The position numbers were made by a program, and so were the translations under genes. From NCBI RefSeq assembly GCF_017483025.1, contig NZ_JAFUMA010000010.1, forward strand, positions 62,001 through 126,000: a stretch of DNA of 64,000 nucleotides. Direction: 5' to 3'. Shown here in pieces: positions 49,640-57,894 of the stretch (its first letter is position 1; each line of letters opens with the position of its first letter). This DNA comes from Anaerotignum sp. (GTDB lineage Bacteria > Bacillota > Clostridia > Lachnospirales > Anaerotignaceae). A model generated the notes under the pieces. That model did no database searches and had not been told where the DNA came from. It saw nothing but the letters and a program-made list of their open reading frames with translations.

Positions 49640-50659
49640 ATGGCAATTAAAGTTGGCATCAATGGTTTTGGTCGTATCGGCAGAGTTGTATTCAGAGTTC
49701 TGATGCAGCGTCAGGATCAGTTTGAACTTTGTGGTATCAACCTGAGAAATGCAGAACTGGATTATATGGTATATCAGCTGAAATATGACTCCATCTTCGG
49801 TCGTTTTGATGGCGATATCGAAATCGGCGAAAACTGTATTATCGTAAATGGTCATAAAATCCACGTATTCAGCGAAAGCGATGCTTCCCTGATCAACTGG
49901 AAAGAATGCGGCGCAGAATACATCGTTGAATCCACAGGCGCATTCAATACAATGGAAAAAGCAGCTCTGCATAAAGTCGGCGGTGCAAAGAAAGTTGTTC
50001 TGACAGCACCTTCTAAAGACGAAATCATGCCTACATTCGTTATGGGTGTAAATCATGAAACATACACAAAGGATATGGATATCGTATCCAACGCATCCTG
50101 TACAACAAACTGCCTGGCACCCCTGGTTAAGATCGTACAGGATAACTTCGGCATCGAACAGGGGCTGATGAGCACCATCCACTCTGCAACAGCAAAACAG
50201 AAAGCAGTTGACGCTCGTGCCGGCCGTGACTGGAGAACAGGCCGTTCCGTATTCAACAACATTATTCCTTCCACAACAGGTGCAGCAAAGGCTGTAGGTC
50301 GTGTTATCCCTGAACTGAAAGGCAAAATGACAGGTATGTCCTTCCGTGTTCCTACAAATGACGTATCCGTAGTTGACCTGACAGCAAGACTGAAAACACC
50401 CGCTACATACGAAGAAATCTGTGCAAAAGTAAAAGAAGCTTCCGAAACATACATGAAAGGTATCGTAAGCTATATTGATGATGAAGTAGTATCCTCAGAT
50501 ATGCTGGGTGACTACCATACATGTATCTTTGACGCAACAGCAGGTATCATCTTGGATGACAACTTCGTAAAACTGATTGCTTGGTACGACAACGAATGGG
50601 GTTATTCCAACAAAGTTGTTGACCTGATTGCTCACATGTACGAAGTAGACAACAAATAA
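49640..50659 (+). CDS. gap: Second glyceraldehyde-3-phosphate dehydrogenase, altered cofactor site
   Basis: A 339-residue paralogue with [10 protein letters not shown] (6-15) and catalytic Cys154 in [12 protein letters not shown]. At the NAD-selecting position it reads GINLRNAE instead of NDPFID: Leu35 and Arg36 replace the usual Asp-Pro. Loss of that Asp and a nearby Arg are features of NADP-tolerant GapB-type enzymes, so a biosynthetic or NADPH-linked role is likely (inference). ATG follows GAGGGGAAG. It has its own upstream repeats and terminator, so it is separately controlled from the first gap gene. Confidence 0.93.
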   Translation: MAIKVGINGFGRIGRVVFRVLMQRQDQFELCGINLRNAELDYMVYQLKYDSIFGRFDGDIEIGENCIIVNGHKIHVFSESDASLINWKECGAEYIVESTGAFNTMEKAALHKVGGAKKVVLTAPSKDEIMPTFVMGVNHETYTKDMDIVSNASCTTNCLAPLVKIVQDNFGIEQGLMSTIHSATAKQKAVDARAGRDWRTGRSVFNNIIPSTTGAAKAVGRVIPELKGKMTGMSFRVPTNDVSVVDLTARLKTPATYEEICAKVKEASETYMKGIVSYIDDEVVSSDMLGDYHTCIFDATAGIILDDNFVKLIAWYDNEWGYSNKVVDLIAHMYEVDNK

Positions 50660-50678
50660 TTTTTAGATATAAAGACAC

Positions 50679-50708
50679 AAAAAAGAGTCCAATTCGGACT
50701 CTTTTTTA
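50679..50708. terminator. Bidirectional terminator after the second gap gene
   Basis: AAAAAGAGTCC / GGACTCTTTTTT around an AATTC loop; shared with the convergent response regulator. Confidence 0.92.
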
Positions 50709-50719
50709 TTTTGCTCTAT

Positions 50720-51421
50720 TTAAGGTTCATCTACCATACGATAGCCGATGCCGACTTCCGTGAAGATATACTCGGGGGAAGCGGGGTTCTTTTCCAGCTT
50801 TCTGCGGATATTTGCCATATTTACACGAAGGATCTGATTATCCTTCACGGCATAAGGTCCCCACAGTTCTGTAATAATGAAATCATATGTCAGCACACGG
50901 CCAGCGCTTTTTGCCAGCAGGGAAACGATCTTGAATTCGATCTGTGTCAGATGTACATCCTTGCCATCCACAGTCACCTGGCGCTTGCCAAAATCTATGG
51001 TCAGGCCCTTTGTGGAGAAAACATCACTGGCAGCAACACCATTACTGTTTTTGGCACTGTGGCGCAGAGCTGTACGGATACGCGCCAGCAGTTCAGAGGT
51101 GCCGAAAGGCTTGGAAATATAATCATCTGCGCCCAGATCTAGTGCTTCTACCTTATCGGATTCTTCCCCGCGGGCAGAAACAACGATCACAGGGATAGAA
51201 GACCATTCTCTGATCTTCTTCAAAATATCAATACCATCCATATCGGGCAGACCCAAATCCAGCAGGATCAAATCAGGACAATGGGAAGGAATCATAGAGA
51301 GTGCCTCGCTGCCTGTTCTTGCCAACAGGGACGCATAGGAATTTGCTTTTAATGTAGTTGCAATAAAGTTGCTGATTGCATCTTCGTCTTCAATGATCAT
51401 TACTTTAATTTTATTAGGCAT
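50720..51421 (-). CDS. OmpR-family response regulator, KdpE-like
   Basis: A 233-residue two-component regulator. The receiver domain (5-120) has acidic pocket Glu11-Asp12, phospho-acceptor Asp55 in LLDLGLPDMDG, and KPFGTSELLARI. The C-terminal winged helix (about 135-230) has TQIEFKIVSLLAKSAGRVLTYDFI and RVNMANIRRKLE. It resembles KdpE, and its start overlaps the kinase gene by eight bases (ATGCCTAA). No kdpFABC potassium pump genes are adjacent. Confidence 0.9.
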   Translation of the reverse strand: MPNKIKVMIIEDEDAISNFIATTLKANSYASLLARTGSEALSMIPSHCPDLILLDLGLPDMDGIDILKKIREWSSIPVIVVSARGEESDKVEALDLGADDYISKPFGTSELLARIRTALRHSAKNSNGVAASDVFSTKGLTIDFGKRQVTVDGKDVHLTQIEFKIVSLLAKSAGRVLTYDFIITELWGPYAVKDNQILRVNMANIRRKLEKNPASPEYIFTEVGIGYRMVDEP

Positions 51422-52970
51422 AGTCTGAATCTCCTTTCATGGGCAGTACAAAGGTGAAGCTTGCGCCGCCGTTCGTATTATTTTTTGCAAAAATCCTGCC
51501 GTCATGGGCAGTGATAATAGATTTACAGATCGAAAGTCCAATACCGATCCCTCTGGTGGAATCACTGGAGCCTTTATTGGGTTTCCCATCAAAAATATCA
51601 GGAATACGGGCAGGATCAAGGCCCTTCCCCTGATCGGAAATCGTAAAGACTGCACCGCTTTTCTTTATAGAAACTCTCAGCCAGATAGGGAGATGCGTTC
51701 CGGAATGACGAATTGCATTTTCCATCAGATTGATCAGTACCTGTTCGATCAGCGTTGCATCCATGGGAATGATCAGCAACTCATCAGGCACCGACACTTC
51801 TACCTTAGAATGGGGGAAGCGCTTGCAAATACGGGCAACTGCTTCGCCAACGACCTCTTCCACGATCTCATCCTGCTTTTTCAGATTTGTTGCACCGCCG
51901 GTGATCCTGGTAACAGAAAGCAGATTTTCCACCATATGGATCAACCATTCAGCATCCTGTTGAATATCTGTCAGCATTTTTGTGCTTGCCTCTTCGCCAA
52001 TCTCAGAGCCATTTTCCAACAATGTTGTGGCAGAACCGATAATACCTGTCAAAGGGGTGCGAAGATCATGGGAAACAGCCCGCAGCAGATTGCTTCGCAT
52101 TTTTTCCTTTTCTGTTTCCAAAAGAACTTCCTGAGCTTTTTCATTCGCCTGCTGTCTTTGCAACGCTAGGATCGTCTGAGAGATCATAACATTGATGAAG
52201 CTGAATGTATCATCCATGATCAGCTTTTTATCATCAAACAATAGACCGACAACACCATATTTTTTATCCCCGGTAGAGATAGGAAAGTATGTACCTTTAC
52301 AATTCTGCGTCGTATTTTCAATTTCTGCCCCAACCGGACGATTTTCCAAGTATGCTTTTTGCGCGACCTGTCTTTCCAAAATGCTGTTAAAGATATTTTC
52401 GTCACCATCGGTGAGTACTTTCATCGCCTGTTTTTGGATCTCTATAGGAGAACCTAAATATACGACTACACTACATTGATTTGTTTCTGCAAAGTATTCC
52501 GCAGACATTTTTGTAATGGTATCCTGATCGCTGGCGGTCAGGATGGCTTTGCTCATTTCTGTCAGTGTTTCCGCACGCTTTTTGGCCGCTACAGAAAGGA
52601 TAGCTGCTTTTTTTACCTTTGCAGTCAGAAAGCTGGCCAAAATAGACATCAGCAGCATCAGGGAAAATGTCACAGGATAGCCGGTAATAGAGAAATTCAG
52701 TGCAAAATAGGGGAAGGTGAAAAAAAAGTTTACACCAACGACTCCACCGATGGAAGCAAGAACGCCCCAAAGATAGCCGCTTGTCATAAAAGAGATAATA
52801 GCGACAGCCAGCATATATACACCAAAAATATTATCATTCATTACGGCGGCTTCATTCAGACACAAAGCTGCACAGGTCGCGATGAGATAAACGATCATCG
52901 TTCTCATGAGATCCATGAACAAAGTAGATATATTAAAATTATTCAGAGTTCTTATCAGTTTCTTTTTCAT
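51414..52970 (-). CDS. Sensor histidine kinase, KdpD C-terminal type
   Basis: A 518-residue membrane kinase. Four membrane helices of the DUF4118 type (about 20-120) lead to a GAF-like sensor region (about 150-270), the H box AVSHDLRTPLTGIIGSA (His301), the N box NLMENAIRHS, and the G1 and G2 boxes DQGKGLD and GIGIGLSICKSI. It lacks the N-terminal KdpD/universal stress domains of full KdpD, so it is a truncated-architecture KdpD-like sensor. ATG 52970 is seven bases after GGAG; the frame upstream holds no better start. It forms an operon with the response regulator. Confidence 0.9.
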   Translation of the reverse strand: MKKKLIRTLNNFNISTLFMDLMRTMIVYLIATCAALCLNEAAVMNDNIFGVYMLAVAIISFMTSGYLWGVLASIGGVVGVNFFFTFPYFALNFSITGYPVTFSLMLLMSILASFLTAKVKKAAILSVAAKKRAETLTEMSKAILTASDQDTITKMSAEYFAETNQCSVVVYLGSPIEIQKQAMKVLTDGDENIFNSILERQVAQKAYLENRPVGAEIENTTQNCKGTYFPISTGDKKYGVVGLLFDDKKLIMDDTFSFINVMISQTILALQRQQANEKAQEVLLETEKEKMRSNLLRAVSHDLRTPLTGIIGSATTLLENGSEIGEEASTKMLTDIQQDAEWLIHMVENLLSVTRITGGATNLKKQDEIVEEVVGEAVARICKRFPHSKVEVSVPDELLIIPMDATLIEQVLINLMENAIRHSGTHLPIWLRVSIKKSGAVFTISDQGKGLDPARIPDIFDGKPNKGSSDSTRGIGIGLSICKSIITAHDGRIFAKNNTNGGASFTFVLPMKGDSDYA

Positions 52971-53003
52971 GTGCATTCTCCAGTATATAAATATTATTTT
53001 AAT

Positions 53004-53032
53004 ATTATACAACATCTTTATGAGAAAAGGAA
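53004..53032 (-). promoter_or_regulatory. Promoter of the kinase-regulator pair
   Basis: Minus strand TTCCTT (53032-53027), 17 bases, TATAAT (53009-53004); -35 weak. Confidence 0.45.
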
Positions 53033-53105
53033 TGAAGAAGTTCTAAAGATTAGAAATCCTTCCTGACTCTTAAGGAAAAAGTGTCGAAAAAGGCAGATTC
53101 CCGCA

Positions 53106-53134
53106 TTGCAAAGGTGAAGACCCTTTGTTATAAT
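53106..53134 (+). promoter_or_regulatory. Promoter of diaminopimelate decarboxylase
   Basis: TTGCAA (53106-53111), 17 bases, TATAAT (53129-53134). Confidence 0.75.
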
Positions 53135-53176
53135 TGAAGCAATATTGATATTTTTAGGAAAAGGAGATATACGCAA

Positions 53177-54433
53177 ATGAAAAAACCTTTCGTGACATTA
53201 GAACAGGCAAAAAAAATTATCGAACAGTATCCCACACCTTTCCATCTGTATGATGAAAAAGGCATCCGCGAAAATGCAAGAAAAGTGAATAAAGCATTTT
53301 CCTGGAACAAGGGTTTTAGAGAATATTTTGCAGTAAAAGCAACACCTACTCCCGGTATCCTGCAGGTGCTGAAGGAAGAAGGCTGCGGCGCAGACTGCTC
53401 CTCCTATACAGAGCTGCTCATGTCCGAAGCTGTTGGCTTCAAGGGCCACGATATCATGTTCTCTTCCAACGTAACACCTGCGGAGGATTTCGTGAAAGCG
53501 GCAGAACTGGGTGCCATCATCAACTTTGACGATATCACACATATTCCTTTCTTCGAAAAACTGGCCACCATCCCTGAGACTGTATCCTGCCGCTACAATC
53601 CCGGCGGTGTGTTCCAGGTAAGCAACGGCATCATGGATAATCCCGGAGATGCAAAATACGGCATGACAAAGGCACAGATGAAGGAAGCTTTCAAAATGCT
53701 GAAAGAAAAGGGTGCAAAGCACTTCGGTATCCATTCTTTCCTGGCAAGCAACACAAAATCCAATGACTATTATCCCCTGCTGGCAAAGGTCATTTTCGAA
53801 CTGGCAGTGGAACTGAAAAAAGAGCTGGATATCCATATCGCATTTATCAATCTTTCCGGCGGTGTTGGTGTTCCCTACGAACCCGGCGAATTTGAATGTG
53901 ACATCATAGCAATCGGTGAAGGTGTGAAAAAGGTTTATGAAGAAATTTTGGTACCCGAAGGTATGGATGATGTATCCATCTATACAGAAATGGGCCGCTT
54001 CATGCTGGCTCCTTACGGCGCGCTGATCGCTGAAGCGATTCACGAAAAACATACACATAAAGAATATATTGGTCTGGATGCCTGTGCAGCAAACCTGATG
54101 CGTCCTGCAATCTATGGCTCTTACCACCATATCACAGTGCTGGGCAAGGAAGACGCAGCATGCGACCATAAATATGACGTAACAGGTGGTCTTTGTGAAA
54201 ACAACGATAAATTTGCCATCGACCGTATGCTGCCTGAAATCGAAATCGGCGACATCATCTATATCCATGATACAGGTGCTCACGGCCATGCCATGGGCTA
54301 TAACTACAACGGCAAACTGCGTTCCGCAGAGCTGCTGCTGAAAGAAGACGGCAGTGTGGAAATGATCCGCAGAGCGGAAACACCTGCTGATTATTTCGCA
54401 ACACTGGATTTCACAGGTCTGCTCAACAAATAA
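53177..54433 (+). CDS. lysA: Diaminopimelate decarboxylase (PLP, alanine-racemase fold)
   Basis: Decarboxylates meso-diaminopimelate to lysine. The 418-residue fold-III enzyme has PLP Lys54 in EYFAVKATP, GIHSFLASN and INLSGGVGVPYEPGE (phosphate-binding glycines), and the LysA-type C-terminus: NLMRPAIYGSYHHI, LCENNDKFAIDR and IHDTGAHGHAMGYNYNGKLRSAELLL. ATG follows AAAAGGAGAT. Ornithine/arginine decarboxylases and NspC share the fold, but the RPAIY motif and the GAHG(H)AM...NYN pattern favour LysA. It is monocistronic; no other lysine genes are adjacent. Confidence 0.85.
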   Translation: MKKPFVTLEQAKKIIEQYPTPFHLYDEKGIRENARKVNKAFSWNKGFREYFAVKATPTPGILQVLKEEGCGADCSSYTELLMSEAVGFKGHDIMFSSNVTPAEDFVKAAELGAIINFDDITHIPFFEKLATIPETVSCRYNPGGVFQVSNGIMDNPGDAKYGMTKAQMKEAFKMLKEKGAKHFGIHSFLASNTKSNDYYPLLAKVIFELAVELKKELDIHIAFINLSGGVGVPYEPGEFECDIIAIGEGVKKVYEEILVPEGMDDVSIYTEMGRFMLAPYGALIAEAIHEKHTHKEYIGLDACAANLMRPAIYGSYHHITVLGKEDAACDHKYDVTGGLCENNDKFAIDRMLPEIEIGDIIYIHDTGAHGHAMGYNYNGKLRSAELLLKEDGSVEMIRRAETPADYFATLDFTGLLNK

Positions 54434-54447
54434 TTGCATAAAAAAGA

Positions 54448-54475
54448 AAGGAGTTGGAAATCCAACTCCTTTTTT
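54448..54475. terminator. Bidirectional terminator
   Basis: GGAGTTGG (54450-54457) / CCAACTCC (54462-54469), with A- and T-runs, between lysA and the convergent dsdA. Confidence 0.9.
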
Positions 54476-54487
54476 GATGCTTATTTC

Positions 54488-55819
54488 TTATTTCAGGTAT
54501 GTGTTTTTGTATTCTTCACGAATATCTTCGGGAACTAAGCTGCCGCCTGTTGCCCAAGGGATGTGTGTAGCGTTTGCCATCTTGTCTTCCAGACCCATTT
54601 TCTTGATATAAGCCTGAACCTTTTCGTCTTTCAGCATGATAGGACCCCAGAAGGAAGCACATGCAGAGGGTTCGATGAAGATATCTTCTGTAGCCACCAG
54701 ATCTCTCATCAGGTCGTAAATGTGGTAGTCTTCCAGAGACATTTCGCCAGCCAGCAGGTTGTTCATTACACCTCCAACGAAACCGGAAGGACGACCAACT
54801 GCCAGACCATCAGCGTGTGTCAGACCGGACAGACCGAAGTCTTTTACACATACTTCATTCTGCAAACCGGAAGCCATACCAACCAGCATACAAGGGGCTT
54901 CAGTAGGTTCTGTAAAGAAGATATGTACATTATCACCGAACAGCTTCTTGAAACCGAAAGCAACACCGCCAGGGGCGCCGCCTACGCCACAGGGAATATA
55001 AACAAACAGAGGATGGTCTGCATCCACAACGATACCTTTTTCTTCAAACTGTTTTACAATACGTTTTGCCGCTACTGCATAGCCCAGGAACAGTGTTACG
55101 GAGTTTTCATCATCTACGAAATAGCTTGTAGGATCAGCATCGGAATTTTTACGACCAACTTCTACGGCTTTGCTGTAGTCATCTGCATATTCTACAACAT
55201 CTGCGCCTCTCTGACGCAGCAGGTCTTTTTTCCACTGCTTTGCATCTGCAGACATATGAACGATTACATGGAAGCCCAAAGCCGCACTCATAATACCAAT
55301 GGACATGCCCAGGTTACCAGTGGAGCCAACTTGGATTTTGAATTTGCTGAAGAATTCTCTGAATTCATCGGAAGCGAATACGCTGTAATCGTCGCCTTCC
55401 TTCAGCATGCCGTGTTCCAAAGCCAGATCTTCTGCATGCTTCAACACTTCATAGATACCGCCGCGAGCCTTGATGGAACCGGAAATTGCCAGATGGCTGT
55501 CCTGTTTCAGATACATTTTGCCAGGAATGGAAGTGCCATAGTTTTCTTCCAGCTTTTTCTGCATATTGGGGATATATGTCAGAGGGGATTCGATCAGACC
55601 GTTTGTAGGTACTGTTTCAGGGAATTTCTTCATCAGGAAAGGAGCAAAACGCGCCAGTCTTGCTTCTGCATCGTCAATATCTGCCATTGTGATATCGATC
55701 TTTGCCATGGCGTCTTCTGTTTTTTCCAGATTTTCATTGATCCATACAACCTCTTTGCCTTCTGCCACCTGTTTCAGCAGGTCAGCATTTTTGCATCTTG
55801 CTAAAAGTTCCTGATTCAT
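54488..55819 (-). CDS. dsdA: D-serine ammonia-lyase
   Basis: PLP enzyme converting D-serine to pyruvate and ammonia. The 443 residues align by motif with DsdA: SPLTYIPNMQKKLE, PLP Lys117 in AISGSIKARGG, GSTGNLGMSIGIMSA (phosphate loop), IPCGVGGAPGGVAFG and LAVGRPSGFVG. ATG 55819 follows AAGGAGG; an in-frame ATG 27 bases upstream lies before the ribosome site. It is convergent with lysA and has its own promoter; no dsdC or dsdX neighbours. Likely role: D-serine detoxification or use as carbon and nitrogen source. Confidence 0.94.
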   Translation of the reverse strand: MNQELLARCKNADLLKQVAEGKEVVWINENLEKTEDAMAKIDITMADIDDAEARLARFAPFLMKKFPETVPTNGLIESPLTYIPNMQKKLEENYGTSIPGKMYLKQDSHLAISGSIKARGGIYEVLKHAEDLALEHGMLKEGDDYSVFASDEFREFFSKFKIQVGSTGNLGMSIGIMSAALGFHVIVHMSADAKQWKKDLLRQRGADVVEYADDYSKAVEVGRKNSDADPTSYFVDDENSVTLFLGYAVAAKRIVKQFEEKGIVVDADHPLFVYIPCGVGGAPGGVAFGFKKLFGDNVHIFFTEPTEAPCMLVGMASGLQNEVCVKDFGLSGLTHADGLAVGRPSGFVGGVMNNLLAGEMSLEDYHIYDLMRDLVATEDIFIEPSACASFWGPIMLKDEKVQAYIKKMGLEDKMANATHIPWATGGSLVPEDIREEYKNTYLK

Positions 55820-55869
55820 TAAAAAGCCTCCTTTTATATAAAACATTGCGTTTATTTCCTACCTTTTTT

Positions 55870-55898
55870 ATATTAACACAATGAATACTAGGCCGCAA
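55870..55898 (-). promoter_or_regulatory. Promoter of dsdA
   Basis: Minus strand TTGCGG (55898-55893), 17 bases, TAATAT (55875-55870). Confidence 0.72.
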
Positions 55899-55940
55899 GG
55901 TAAATGTATAAATCTGGAAACATATTGATTTTTTCAAGGA

Positions 55941-55969
55941 TTGACAGAAAAAGTCGAAGCCTGTAAAAT
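55941..55969 (+). promoter_or_regulatory. Promoter of the formate/nitrite-type transporter gene
   Basis: TTGACA (55941-55946), 17 bases, TAAAAT (55964-55969). Confidence 0.82.
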
Positions 55970-56017
55970 GAAAGAACAGATGAAAAGTTTTTTACAACTA
56001 AATAAGGAGGTCTTTTT

Positions 56018-56641
56018 ATGGAAAGAGTAAGGCAATTTTTTTCTGCGATCCTGGCGGGTATGCTGATCGGTATGGGTGGTACCGTGTTTCTTTCCCAGTC
56101 CAATCCGGTAGTGGGTAGTTTCCTGTTCGCCATCGGTCTGTTTACGATCGTAGTGTTCCAGCTGCATCTGTTTACGGGGAAGGTAGGGTATACACCCTTT
56201 AACAAACCCGTATATCTCATTGAGCTTGCCATCACATGGTTGGGGAACCTTGTGGGTACATGGATCACAGCAACAATGGTGAAAAACAGCCGCATTTATG
56301 AGGGGATGGCTGAAAGAGTAGCTGGCATTGCCGAAGTCAAACTGACAGATAATTTCCTCAGCATTTTCCTGCTGGCAGTTTTCTGCGGCATGCTGATGTT
56401 TATTGCTGTTGATTCCTTCCGCAATGTACAGGGTTCTACGCTGCGTTTTATCGGTGTTTTTATTCCTGTTATGGTCTTTATCCTCAGTGGCTTTGAACAC
56501 GTAATCGCAAACATGTTCTATTTTAGCCTTGCTGGTGTATGGAGTGCCCATTGTCTCGCATCTATTATTGTAATGACATTGGGCAATGCCGTTGGTGGTA
56601 TGCTAATTCCAATTTATTTGAAAGTATTTAAACAAAGATAA
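56018..56641 (+). CDS. Formate/nitrite transporter (FNT) family protein, short
   Basis: A 207-residue protein with about six membrane helices. FNT-like elements are GMLIGMGGTVFLS near the first helix, VVFQLHLFTGKVGY (the FNT loop after helix 2), WLGNLVGTW and SGFEHVIANMFYF, with the expected VGGM near the end. FNT proteins are usually 250-280 residues; this one is short but seems complete from start to stop. It probably moves a small monovalent anion (formate, nitrite or similar). ATG follows AAGGAGG. It is monocistronic, so substrate is not indicated. Confidence 0.82.
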   Translation: MERVRQFFSAILAGMLIGMGGTVFLSQSNPVVGSFLFAIGLFTIVVFQLHLFTGKVGYTPFNKPVYLIELAITWLGNLVGTWITATMVKNSRIYEGMAERVAGIAEVKLTDNFLSIFLLAVFCGMLMFIAVDSFRNVQGSTLRFIGVFIPVMVFILSGFEHVIANMFYFSLAGVWSAHCLASIIVMTLGNAVGGMLIPIYLKVFKQR

Positions 56642-56648
56642 GAAAAAA

Positions 56649-56702
56649 GGGAGAGTCGAAGTTCGGTCGAAAAGTCCGCAGCTTCAGAATCTCCCATTTC
56701 TT
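56649..56702 (+). terminator. Composite hairpin after the FNT gene, probable terminator
   Basis: Outer stem GGGAGA (56649-56654) / TCTCCC (56690-56695) with an inner GAAG/CTTC and CGG/CCG stack; U-tract ATTTCTTTT is weak. Confidence 0.6.
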
Positions 56703-56716
56703 TTGAAAGGTGAAAT

Positions 56717-57763
56717 ATGGAAAGATTGAAAAATATCGTGGAACCTTTGGTTCAGTGGTATCAGAAAAATAAAAGAGATCTGCCCTGGCGGCGGACGAAA
56801 GACCCATATCATATCTGGGTTTCAGAAATCATGCTGCAGCAAACCAGAGTAGAAGCTGTGAAGCCTTACTATGAGCGCTTTTTACAGACTTTGCCTACAG
56901 TAAAAGACCTTGCGGAAGCGGATGAGGAAACCATCTTGAAATTATGGGAAGGTTTAGGATATTACAGCCGCGTAAGAAATATGCAGAAGGCCGCCATACA
57001 GGTTATGGAGGAATACGGTGGCCAATTTCCCGCCGACCAGAAAGCTCTGTTGAAGTTGAAAGGTATCGGGCCTTATACAGCCGGGGCAGTGGGTTCTATC
57101 GCCTTTGGACTTCCAATTCCTGCAGTGGACGGGAATGTTCTTCGTGTTATTTCCAGAATTACGGCTGACGCATCGGATATTTCCCTGCAGGCAACAAAAA
57201 AAGAATGGGAAGAACGGCTGACAGAGATCATGCCTGTAGATTTTCCCGGGGATCTGAATCAGGCATTGATGGAACTGGGTGCAACGGTCTGCCTACCCAA
57301 TGGTACACCAAAATGCGGCATTTGCCCTGTACGAAAATATTGCGAAGCCTATCAAAAGAACCAGACTACATTGTATCCTGTAAAGGCAGAAAAGAAAGCC
57401 CGTACTCAGGAATATTTAAATGTCTTTTTCTGCGTCGATGGGAGCAAAATCGCTATTGGCAAACGTCCGAAGAAAGGCTTGCTTTCCGGACTGTGGGAGC
57501 TGCCCAATGGAAATAGGGAGATGGCTCCCCCTGCGATTTTGCAGGAAATGGGTATCTTAAAAGCGGAGCTGATTCCCATGAAAGGGCAGAAGCATATTTT
57601 TACCCATGTGGAATGGCACATGGATTGTTATTTTGTAAAGGTATCCGAACGGACAGATTCTAATTTGCTCTGGCTGACGAAGGAAGAAGCCGAAGCGAAT
57701 TATGCGTTGCCCTCTGCCTTCAAAAAGATCTGGCAGGAAGGATTCAAATGTATGGAACCGTGA
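56717..57763 (+). CDS. mutY: Adenine DNA glycosylase MutY
   Basis: Removes adenine mispaired with 8-oxoguanine. The 348-residue protein shows catalytic Glu37 in SEIMLQQTRV, the helix-hairpin-helix LKGIGPYTAGAV (114-125), catalytic Asp138 in VDGNVLR, the 4Fe-4S ligands Cys192, Cys200, Cys203 and Cys209 (CLPNGTPKCGICPVRKYC), and a C-terminal NUDIX-like domain (about 230-345) that reads 8-oxoG. ATG follows GAAAGG. It stands alone between the FNT and GNAT genes. Confidence 0.95.
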   Translation: MERLKNIVEPLVQWYQKNKRDLPWRRTKDPYHIWVSEIMLQQTRVEAVKPYYERFLQTLPTVKDLAEADEETILKLWEGLGYYSRVRNMQKAAIQVMEEYGGQFPADQKALLKLKGIGPYTAGAVGSIAFGLPIPAVDGNVLRVISRITADASDISLQATKKEWEERLTEIMPVDFPGDLNQALMELGATVCLPNGTPKCGICPVRKYCEAYQKNQTTLYPVKAEKKARTQEYLNVFFCVDGSKIAIGKRPKKGLLSGLWELPNGNREMAPPAILQEMGILKAELIPMKGQKHIFTHVEWHMDCYFVKVSERTDSNLLWLTKEEAEANYALPSAFKKIWQEGFKCMEP

Positions 57764-57824
57764 GATTTCGTCACAGTATACAAAAATATTTTTAAAAACG
57801 TTGTTAAATAAGAATAATTATCGA

Positions 57825-57853
57825 TTGTTTTTTATTCCAAATCGGGGTATAAT
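57825..57853 (+). promoter_or_regulatory. Promoter of the GNAT-DUF2156 pair
   Basis: TTGTTT (57825-57830), 17 bases, TATAAT (57848-57853). Confidence 0.72.
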
Positions 57854-57894
57854 AGATAAGTCATAGAGAAAAGATAGGATAAGGAGGGACATGC

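Noticed and set aside
51414-52970. Full-length KdpD potassium sensor
   Set aside because: The N-terminal KdpD and universal-stress domains are missing and kdpFABC is not adjacent.
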